Assembly: GCA_020746875.1 (NCBI GenBank)
Contig: JAGTJL010000016.1
Coordinates: forward strand, 372,001 to 436,000
From: Rhexocercosporidium sp. MPI-PUGE-AT-0058
Taxonomy: Eukaryota; Ascomycota; Leotiomycetes; Helotiales
DNA: 64,000 bases
Reading direction: 5' to 3'
Shown here: in pieces, positions 56,523 through 64,000 of the stretch
Position numbering within the stretch: position 1 is the stretch's first letter
Layout: every line of letters begins with the position of its first letter
Notes under the pieces: generated by a model
What the model saw: only the letters and a program-made list of their open reading frames with translations
Told to the model about the DNA's origin: nothing
The model's database searches: none
Position numbers and translations under genes: made by a program

Positions 56523-56800
56523 TTATCTATTACTGTAGTATGTTGGCGGGGTAGAATGGGTGAAGTCGTTGTCAAATTTCATCCTCACTTCTTCCATCGC
56601 CTCGGAGTACGGGAGTTTGAGGCAGGATGAGAGAAGGAATATCGAGTGGGCGCTGATCTGATACATTTTTGAAACTTGCCGAGGGAAGTGGCTTGAGGGC
56701 TGAGACGAGATCAAACCTTGGCGCGATTGCCGATGTTTTGTTTTGCTGGTGGAGTTGGCGAGGCGGGGTACTGTAAGACGATGCTCGATAAGCGAGACAT
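56523..56800 (-). CDS. candidate small two-exon protein, 72 aa
   Basis: The ATG at 56800 gives MSRLSSIVLQYPASPTPPAK and INRAK-like NIGNRAK. An intron of 60 nt with donor GTTTGA and acceptor TATCAG would join this in phase 0 to ISAHSIFLLSSCLKLPYSEAM, ending EEVRMKFDNDFTHSTPP-TYYSNR. The start looks like a short mitochondrial-type presequence, but the donor is weak. I do not recognise the protein; treat it as a hypothesis. Confidence 0.3.
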
Positions 56801-57721
56801 TGCGACAAGCACATTGGGCAGATTCTGCGATTTAATGCGATAATACGATGTCTTTTTTAGAACAGCTGCATGATGCAAAGAAGAGGATGATTCAAAACGC
56901 ACTGCGAGATAGGGTTAAGGAATAGCTACTTAAGTGCATAGAAATTTAGCGAGACCCCCTGAACTCTTCGCCGAATGACTTCTCCTTGTTAAGGGGACTT
57001 AGATATCAACAATATTTCGTACAGATAAGCAAAACGCAGGGGGGTATACACCTAATTTGGAACTAGTGGATCAGATATGCTCCTAAGAGAAATCCAGACG
57101 GTCTTTCACTATTACGTTGATGCGATGAAGACTCGAGAATAGGGATGGAACATTGTGAGCAAATTCTGTCGAGCGCCACAACCTTTCATCATGTTTGTAG
57201 CCGCGATGATAGCAGAACAGTCTGATTCCATCACCAGATCCCGACCCCTCGGCCGTCTGGGATATTTTTAAATCTCCAATGCCTGATGCACTGACATTTC
57301 ACAAATGACTTCCCTCCCAATCATTTGTTTGCCCTCATCTCAGATCTGCACCCGGCAGAAAACAGGCAAATGCGATATTTCTCCCTGTATTAAGCGAGAT
57401 GTTTGTTTGCTCAAAATCGAGGTATTGGTGGATGGACCCACCCGACGTGCATGTCCATAAGCCACATAGAAACGATTAGAAAATCGCCTGCAAGAGATTA
57501 TCAGAATTGTTGTCTTCAGCGCCGATAGAATAAGAAACCTGAAATCGTGCAGGCGGGGCATTTGTCATCGAGTCTGCTAATTTTATTTATTGCCTAGCGA
57601 GAGACCCTCCTAGAATTTCCATCCGATTTGAAATTCTCCCAACAATTCCAAGAAAACTAAAGTTCCACACAGCCTTACTTTGTCTACCCACCACCAGCTT
57701 TCCCCGCCAAGCACCGGAAAC
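56801..57721. other. intergenic, no gene seen
   Basis: Short frames only; it includes the upstream region of the Myb-like gene. Confidence 0.5.
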
Positions 57722-58260
57722 ATGGCAACGTCTCAGAACGAAGCCCTCCTTGTGGCAGTATTCCGCCAGCTAGCAGTCACGAAGCTCGACTACGGTATAC
57801 TCGGAAAAGATCTCGGTCTCTCGAGGGAAGCGGCAAGAAATAGATGGGTTCGGTTCCAGGTCAGAAATTCTTCTCTTATTTCTAGAGGCCGGGGCTCTGA
57901 CAGTCAGATCTCTGGGGCCAGCCCTCAATGCCTCTCTCTTGGATCCTCAAACTCCGCAACAGTAATACTAATAGCTCAAAACAGGCCAAGATCATGCAGT
58001 CTGCAAGCTCAAATAACTCCGCCCCAAGCAATGCGAGTATGTGCACAACCCAGGCACCCAAAACCACTTCACCAAAGAAGAGAGCTGGGACTGCAAAGGG
58101 AAAGACTACGAGCGCGAAGAAGAGAAAAAGAGCCAGTAGCGAGGAGAGTGAGGGGTTGGACTGGGATGAGGGTGTGGGCATTGAACGAGACTTGGAGGGA
58201 GAGATAAAGCCGAGAGATCAAATGAAGAAAGAGGAAGCTTTGGAAGAATTGATGTTGTGA
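57722..58260 (+). CDS. Myb-like DNA-binding protein, two exons, 137 aa
   Basis: Exon 1 (57722-57859) and exon 2 (57985-58260) total 414 nt over a 125-nt intron (GTCAGA...AAACAG, with TACTAATAG upstream of the acceptor). The N-terminal 45 residues, EALLVAVFRQLAVTKLDYGILGKDLGLSREAARNRWVRFQ, form a three-helix Myb/SANT-like unit of a type common in small ascomycete proteins; the ending NRWVRFQ is characteristic. The rest is Ser/Lys-rich and basic (SPKKRAGTAKGKTTSAKKRKR), with a clear nuclear-localisation-type cluster, then an acidic end. It is presumably a nuclear DNA- or chromatin-binding protein. A broken paralogue lies 570 bp downstream in the same direction. Confidence 0.78.
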
Positions 58261-58831
58261 AGGAATTTGGGGACAATGAGACGGGGTAAATGATGGGATT
58301 AAGTTCTATGAGGGTTTGGGGATTAGTGTCCGTTTTTGTTCTTGGAAATGGCCGACGGGTATATCGATAGGGTGATAAGGCAATATGTTCAATACAATTC
58401 AAAACTGCTCAAACATCTTCCAGAGTGGTCCGTAGATCCCACGACTTATGTGGATGGTCCATGATTCAGCTTTGGGCCGTTACATGAAAACAGTGGCTTC
58501 GAAAAATGATATATGACATGTCTAATCTCCTCTATCAAGCAGGCTACGTCTTTGCTGGTGATGCTTTCGGTTACAATTGGGCCAGCAGCAATCTGCATAT
58601 CACTGCATACTGCATAGAATATATTCGAACTGCGTCGGCCGAGGATAACTGATACGCCTCTTTTCAAGTTTCTCTACTTGAAAGGTTGTAAGTAACCCCG
58701 CTGCCGAGTTGTCAAGTCATCTAAGTTAGAGCAAGTTTCCTCAACATCGACCAAAGAAGACCAAGGTTCATCCCGCAAGTCTAACCCTCAAACCTTCCCA
58801 AACTCGTCCCTCAAATTTCCAAGATCTCATA

Positions 58832-59329
58832 ATGGCTTCCGAGAACGAATTTATGTCAGCAGTCCTCCGCCAGCTCATGGTTACAAAGCTAGACTTCCAG
58901 CTCTTAGCAGACGACACCAATCTTTCTTCAGCAGAGGCGGCTCGCTCAAGATGGCGTCGTTTGAAATCGAAGCTTGAAGATTGCGAGTTTACGTACACGA
59001 GCCCAAGCAAGACTTCAGGTACCACCAAATCTAGATTTCGATGACGGTGATATTGTCGAGAAACCCGCTGACATTGCATTAGTCACTGCCCCATCTCCAC
59101 GTAGAGAGTCATTGGTGAAGAACAAGAATGGGAAGCGCAATGCTTTGGAGGACGAGGATGACCTCGAAGATGATGAGTTGGATCATAAGGATGAGAAGAG
59201 GGGCATTGAGAAACGAGGAAGGGGCCGCTCGAAAGGACTGTGGTTGGAAAGAAGAGGAAGGCAGTGCTCATGGAGGATGGCAGTGATGAAGATGTTGGTG
59301 AATATATTAGTGTCGACGAGATTGAATGA
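58832..59329 (+). pseudogene. Myb-like DNA-binding paralogue, frame-broken
   Basis: The first frame reads MASENEFMSAVLRQLMVTKL, then DFQLLADDTNLSSAEAARSRWRRLKSK, the same Myb-like helix unit as the gene upstream, and stops soon after PSKTS. The sequence continues in a second frame from about 59020 (PNLDFDDGDIVEKPADIALV, a Ser/Lys/acidic linker). From about 59240 it continues in a third (VVGKKRKAVLMEDGSDEDVG, ending in EYISVDEIE and a TGA at 59327). Two frame shifts are needed, and no intron of normal length with usual signals fits them. The tail differs from that of the upstream copy. Confidence 0.6.
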
Positions 59330-59582
59330 GGATCAAAGCACTGGGGTTAAGATTCTCATTTAGGTATAATCAAGAAAACTTGCAAGCCGGATGAGGGAAG
59401 GACATGGTCGTATGCAGGAAACAAGGGGAAGGTAACAAGAAAACAAAACATCATTTAGCTTAGACTCACATGTATTGACCAGAGTATTGCCATGCTCGCA
59501 ACAACGGTATTCAAAAATAATTCTCACAACTCACCTTCTTTAATATAATGAACAGACTGACCAACATTGAGTCGTAGGATGC

Positions 59583-59770
59583 TTATCCATTGTGCGTCTG
59601 CCTCAACAGATGACAGCAGAAGAGTTGGAAACAGGCACCTCCAGGATAAACGATGACTTGGTATCCTTCCTCGTAGTACTGAATCCCAACCCGCTTGGCC
59701 CCATAGGCTTTAGAAATATTCTGCCCTAATGTCTGGCGTTGCTGGCATGTGGGTAGTGCCCAGGGAGCAG
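59583..59770 (-). pseudogene. short coding-like frame without start codon
   Basis: About 60 codons on the minus strand read APWALPTCQQRQTLGQNIS, then KAYGAKRVGIQYYEEGYQV, then IVYPGGACFQLFC to a TAA at 59583. They begin right after a GATTAG that could be an intron acceptor. The composition (Cys, Tyr, Gly-rich, balanced charge) looks like a small secreted-type protein, but no upstream exon with a signal peptide was found. It is either the last exon of a gene I cannot complete or a remnant. Confidence 0.3.
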
Positions 59771-60432
59771 CCTAATCATCTAGCGAGCCCCTGAAATTTT
59801 AGCGAGAACAACAGCCTGATCCTCTTTCTGGCCGCGTTAAATGAGTTAGAAAATCAACAATACATCGGGAATTGGGCATTTTAATTGCCAGAGTGTCTGT
59901 CAAGTTGATGTGTGGATGCACGAGTGTGTTGCTGGGACTGTTTAATTACAGATTATCTGATTGTTGTAAAATTGTTGAAGATCACATGTACTGTACTTAC
60001 AATAGATACATGGTACAAGTTCCACTGAAACCGAATATTTTAGTGATTTTGGTGAACTGAAAGTCCGAGCACGAGCAGAGGACAGGGTGGTCTTCTCATT
60101 TTCAGATCATACATTTCCACACGAGTGAGTCAGTTGTGTCCTATGCGAGCTCTTCAATTGATGTTATAAATTTTAATTGAGATGTATGTTTTCTTCTATA
60201 TTGCTACTAAGAGTTGATCAATATGAGGGGATCCTCATCTTCTAATGTAATCTCCGCGAATTGAGGCAACGTAGAATTTTGTTCCAATACATGTTGGGTC
60301 TTCTCGCCGCCTATGTTTAGGAACACGAAGAGTTTAATCCAAGTCCTCCAGCTCCACCTCCCACCTCTCCTCCCACTAACCTCTCAATCTCCCCACCCAC
60401 ACAACTCAGGCACAAAACTCCAACCGATCGAA

Positions 60433-60648
60433 TCACCCTCGTCCTTTCTTCACCCTCACCCAAAGCTCTAAAGAACTGAAAGCGAGTACATTCAACATGT
60501 GTATGTTACTTTTTGAGATGATGAGGTCGGCTTTTGTGACATTGAAGCCTGAGAAGGGACGTCTATTCTTGGTTGACCTGGAGCAAGGGAAGGTGTTGAA
60601 GAAATGAACACAGTTGCAGGCGTAGCTAGTGTAGTTTATATTGCACAT
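60433..60648 (-). CDS. small cysteine-rich ORF, copy 1 (possibly decayed)
   Basis: From the ATG at 60648 the frame reads MCNINYTSYACNCVHFFNT-FPCSRS, and then less ordered sequence to 60433. Its first 27 residues share the pattern M-C-N-x3-Y-x3-A-C-x-C-x-H-x6-C-S with the ORF at 60944-61303. Zinc-binding or disulphide roles are both possible. The C-terminal half has no Cys and may be out of frame, so the gene may be broken. Confidence 0.4.
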   Translation of the reverse strand: MCNINYTSYACNCVHFFNTFPCSRSTKNRRPFSGFNVTKADLIISKSNIHMLNVLAFSSLELWVRVKKGRG

Positions 60649-60943
60649 TTTTGTGGTTGCTGGCTGCGTTAACGTTAATGTTTTGGTGAGGATGAGTTTA
60701 TATGGGAAGCGCAAGGGGCAAGAGAAAAGAAGTAATCACTCTTTAATAAGGTGAAACTTCTTTTTGATTAAGCGAGTTGCTTTTGATGGGGAAAAGAAGA
60801 AACAAAATGGAATGCGCAACAATTTGCCAGATAATGTCACGTTTTCTTTGTTCTAACATAAAACCATGGAAATACAAATGCTTGATATTCTCATCATACA
60901 TCAATTAAGAGTGATAACTATTTGCCATATTCTCTGAAGAGAA

Positions 60944-61303
60944 TCATGCTGCACCTGGTTTCTCCTTGCCACACTCAACCCTTTCAAACATATTCTCTAT
61001 GAGCGCCAACTCTAGGCTCAAGCACCTAAAACACGGAACTCCAACTTCATCTACGACTCTTTCGTTCTCATCTTGCCTCTTTTTAGGTTCCAAGTAGGCA
61101 AATCTTATACACCCACAAGAGTGCTTCTTGAAAGACTTTGCGAATCCAGGGCGAAGTTCAGTTCCTAGGCAGTCTATGCATGGGGAGTTTGCCACTGTGA
61201 AAGAGACAATGTTTGGGCAAGATGAATGGCTTTTGGAGCAAGCTGTAGTGTGAGTGAGATGCTTGCAGGTACAAGCGTGTATTCTGTAGAGTTTGTTGCA
61301 CAT
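60944..61303 (-). CDS. small cysteine-rich protein, copy 2, 119 aa
   Basis: It starts MCNKLYRIHACTCKHLTHT and has 12 Cys: ACTC, TACSKSHSSC, SPCIDC, KHSCGCIRFA, GVPCFRC and VECGKE. The CxC and CxxC spacing with nearby His suggests one or two zinc-binding sites; no secretion signal is seen. This layout (Met-Cys start, then ACxC-H) occurs in many uncharacterised small ascomycete proteins. It is in tandem, same strand, with the shorter ORF at 60433-60648, probably by duplication. The function is unknown. Confidence 0.55.
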   Translation of the reverse strand: MCNKLYRIHACTCKHLTHTTACSKSHSSCPNIVSFTVANSPCIDCLGTELRPGFAKSFKKHSCGCIRFAYLEPKKRQDENERVVDEVGVPCFRCLSLELALIENMFERVECGKEKPGAA

Positions 61304-62348
61304 TTTGGTGTGTACGTAGTAGATGGCCGCGTGGAGATGAGTGGCGAGTGAGACAAGTGATAAAAGTGATACTTACTGAATGTGAGCGGACGTTATCAAG
61401 TCAAATACCTTGAATCCCGTAGATTATTTTGTTGTTCTCACAAGGACAAAGGTGGTACGTAGCTCTTTGAGTCGGTTGGTCTTGGAAGGTCTCGTCCTAG
61501 AACAAAGCACGAGACAATAGTTTTGATTCCTCCTTGATGCTTCTACTAAATATTTCTTTTTTTAGTAGAAGTCCTCTTGATACATGAGCATTCATGTACG
61601 CAAATTTTCCCATGCTTCTAGGGAATCAAGGCTCGACACCTTCCAAGCGAAGCGACACATGTACTAAGGGACTTTGTAGTGACGACAATTGCCTCTTGAA
61701 AACGGACATTGTATATATTTAGCTCGATTATAGTAGGCTAGTGTGATTCTAAAGGCGGAATGTATTATCCTTTTGGCTCCTTGATCGATTTTTGCCTGCC
61801 CAATATCTGCCAATATCTTACCTCTGGCATTGGTATGTATTCTGCATTTACCAACAAGTTTCTGACACATGTCAAACGAAATAGACGGGAAAGAAAGGCA
61901 AAGGACGCTGGATTTGGGAAGATGGCCTATCCGCTTGTGAGCAACGGCATTCATTTCCTATGGGTTGCAGGAACAGGGTCCTTACTGGCCAAGAAAAGTG
62001 GAGCATGCGCAAAGGGGAGGGATGGCTAAAGCCTTTGACACTTCACTGCGCATCATCGCCCGACTTGTGAGGCATATAGATGCTGTGTGGACGCCCGATC
62101 AAGAAGGTAAAAGCTCTGTCGGGCGCGGTCAAGCCATCCAGACGTCTTCCCAAAGGACTTAAAGAGAAAACAGATTCCCACTTGGTCTGGCTTCTGAATC
62201 AACATCATCAAAGTATTTACCACACTTGACTTATTGCGATTCACGATTATCTCTTCATCTCAGAATCTTGATATCTCACAACATCGGGATTTCAGGAGCC
62301 TCACTCTATACTCATTCTACTTAAACGTCTCCATCTCAGGGTTTAGAC
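61304..62348. other. 1-kb intergenic region, no gene seen
   Basis: Short frames only. The last part holds the leader of the 67-residue ORF. Confidence 0.45.
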
Positions 62349-62599
62349 ATGTCCGATAGAAGTACTACAAGCTACGACGGCCCTGGCGAGGCAGTATGCC
62401 CCCCTGTCTGACCTATGGTCAAATACTAACACGTTGGCAGTTTGTCAGCATGGACCCAGCCCTGACTAGAGTTCAAGAATCCGCTTCAGCTAGCGTTCAA
62501 AAACCAGAGCCGACAGCGTCGAAGGGAACCACGACGAAAGAGAATACGGAGAAGGCTACAAACCAACAATTCAACAAGGATGGGAGTGTGAAGAAGTAG
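62349..62599 (+). CDS. tiny hydrophilic two-exon protein, 67 aa
   Basis: Exon 1 (62349-62393, MSDRSTTSYDGPGEA) and exon 2 (62441-62599) join over a 47-nt intron with a textbook TACTAAC branch site and TTGGCAG acceptor, in phase 0. The protein continues FVSMDPALTRVQESASASV and is rich in Ser, Thr, Lys and Glu, with no hydrophobic core. It is probably disordered, like many small stress- or conidiation-linked fungal proteins. The family is not recognised; the splice signals are the main support. Confidence 0.5.
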
Positions 62600-63179
62600 A
62601 TGGAAAAATGTGTCATGATATGAGTGTATTCTAGAGAATGACCACTTTATGGGTCCATGAGACCGGATATATAGTTGAAATGAAGGGACTATCAATCCCT
62701 GCGTTCATTTTTCATGCCTCTCAATAACTTTTAAGCGCCGCAGCCACATCGACACTTAGTTAATTAAAAACAGTAATTGACAGCATACAAGTCTTGTTCC
62801 ACATGCCTAGTCACAAGCCCATGAACCATTGAACAGTTCTGTTTCGTGCTTTCAACATACCTGGATCTGTGATCTCAATGGGGGGGTGATTCAAGTTGCG
62901 GTTGAAGTGACAGAGTCCTGTACCCCGCCGACCCTCTCTCCTCACGAGCTCCCCCGCGCCGCTTCGTCATTACTTGGGACTCTTGACATTGATGGTCAGA
63001 TAAACGGCAAGTTGCAAGAGACTGTCTACACAGTCTCCATTTTCGAACGACATATCGCTCAAATAGCTTCAAACAAGACCTTAACAATCTTCCTCATGTT
63101 GCTAATATCCACTATTGTATCAGCGTTCAACAGGACAATATCTGCTCTCAGCCCATTTTTGATCGATCCTCGGCTTCGG

Positions 63180-63587
63180 CGAAATTATCTGATCACTCCA
63201 TGGACAGAAAAAGCGATTACACGACTAGAGGAAGTGTTTCCGGATGATGATCACCAAAACAGAACTGAGTGGAGGACGTATTTGCCACATGTATATTCTG
63301 CGCTAATATCTGATGAAATCGGCAAAGATGAGGACGCCCGAATTGCTCTGTCACAGAGATTTGGCCAATGTCTACTCAACGATGGACGATATAATGAAGC
63401 TGAGGCTTCGTTTCTAGAAGTAATGGAGACGAGAAAGAGGGTGTTAGGTGCGGAGCATCCTTCCACGCTGACCAGCATAGTCAACTTGGCTTCGACCTAC
63501 CGGAATCAAGGGCGCCGGAAGGAGGCCGAAGACTTGGAGGTGCAAGTGATAGAGACGTTTAAGAGGGTGTTAGGTGCGGAGCATCCA
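63180..63587 (+). pseudogene. TPR-repeat (kinesin-light-chain/NB-ARC-TPR type) fragment
   Basis: The frame reads TPWTEKAITRLEEVFPDDD, then TYLPHVYSALISDE, then LSQRFGQCLLNDGRYNEAEAS, and RKRVLGAEHPSTLTSIVNLA. A second repeat begins with FKRVLGAEHP exactly 126 bp (42 residues) later. This is the region after the NTPase in fungal NB-ARC/TPR STAND proteins. No NTPase domain is found upstream, and only about one and a half repeats remain before the sequence turns into amidohydrolase-like coding at about 63585. It is a truncated remnant, not a complete gene. Confidence 0.7.
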
Positions 63588-64000
63588 CATGCTACATCCT
63601 AGACACAGTATGCTCAAGCAGCAAGAACTGGCCTTGACATCGTAACCCACTCACCAATTGACAGAGCTCTTGATTACGCGGTGATCAACAATATCACTTC
63701 CAGCGATATGAAAGTGCTGCTGACGCTGCTTATGATGCAGGTTCGTTTCAACACTCGGCGATATTCCCGATGTTAATTACTGATGATTTAACAGTCGGCC
63801 ATCAACAACTCAGGGGCACTATTCTCCATGTACAACAACGTAGCAAGCAGCACGAAATCTCTACTCGACGCAAGTATTCCAATAGCCGCAGGGACTGACA
63901 ATAACGACAACATCTACGTACCAGCCAACCCACCATTCGGCTCATCTCTGCACAAAGAACTCGCAATCATGGTAGCAGTTGGATTTACTCCCAGCCAAGC
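63588..64000 (+). pseudogene. amidohydrolase-family gene, 5' part missing, runs off the window
   Basis: From HATS at 63588 the frame reads TQYAQAARTGLDIVTHSPID, then VINNITSSDMKVLLTLLMMQ. A 54-nt intron follows (63741-63794, GTTCGT...TAACAG), then SAINNSGALFSMYNNVASS and IPIAAGTDNN. The HA motif followed by VTHSP-D, and then AAGTDNN with the metal-site Asp, is typical of the amidohydrolase superfamily (imidazolonepropionase/prolidase-like branch). An in-frame TAG stands at 63600, one codon after HATS. The N-terminal half, with the HxH motif, is absent: the sequence upstream is the TPR fragment. It is a chimeric or rearranged remnant, though the part beyond 64000 cannot be judged. Confidence 0.65.

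Overview
The window is nuclear DNA of a filamentous ascomycete (Pezizomycotina). The support is: many genes with short introns of about 42-130 nt (GTAAGT-like donors, CTAAC/CTGAC-like branch sites, TAG/CAG acceptors); several HET-domain genes; a NACHT-ankyrin gene; a blasticidin-S-deaminase-like gene; 2EXR-type proteins; and the eukaryotic housekeeping genes rad1, ost5, gcn5 and ada3. The gene content would fit a leotiomycete, but that is a weak inference. I recognised no tRNA, rRNA or CRISPR array.

Positions 1-23.4 kb are an accessory, partly decayed region. It holds four HET-domain genes (one truncated by the window edge and frame-broken), a 464-bp inverted-repeat transposon relic, a cytochrome P450 with frame breaks and a missing segment, a short-chain dehydrogenase, a secreted alpha/beta hydrolase with seven exons, a broken NmrA-like Rossmann gene, a blasticidin-S-deaminase-like cytidine deaminase, and three remnants of 2EXR-domain genes.

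Positions 23.5-30.1 kb are a compact conserved block. rad1 (9-1-1 checkpoint clamp) and ost5 (oligosaccharyltransferase) lie on the minus strand, followed by gcn5 and ada3 on the plus strand. Gcn5 and Ada3 are two subunits of the same SAGA/ADA histone acetyltransferase module.

Positions 31.4-41.6 kb hold an unrecognised seven-exon gene whose first three exons end in copies of the same domain, each cut at the same phase-1 position, and a 1301-residue STAND protein (disordered N-terminus, NACHT, ankyrin repeats) read from seven exons. Positions 41.6-56.2 kb hold an SNM1/Artemis-like DNA-repair nuclease (eight exons, 931 residues), a conserved-looking acidic protein with a long pyrimidine-rich leader, and a 920-residue charged coiled-coil protein with three copies of an LDFF-SQLD motif. 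Large gene-poor gaps separate them.

Positions 57.7-64 kb are again accessory: a pair of Myb-like genes (one intact, one frame-broken), two cysteine-rich small ORFs, a tiny two-exon ORF, and a TPR fragment fused head-on to the 3' part of an amidohydrolase gene that runs off the window.

Exon joins were made by hand from splice motifs and reading frame. Where given, the summed exon lengths are divisible by three. No similarity search was run, so family names rest on motif recognition.
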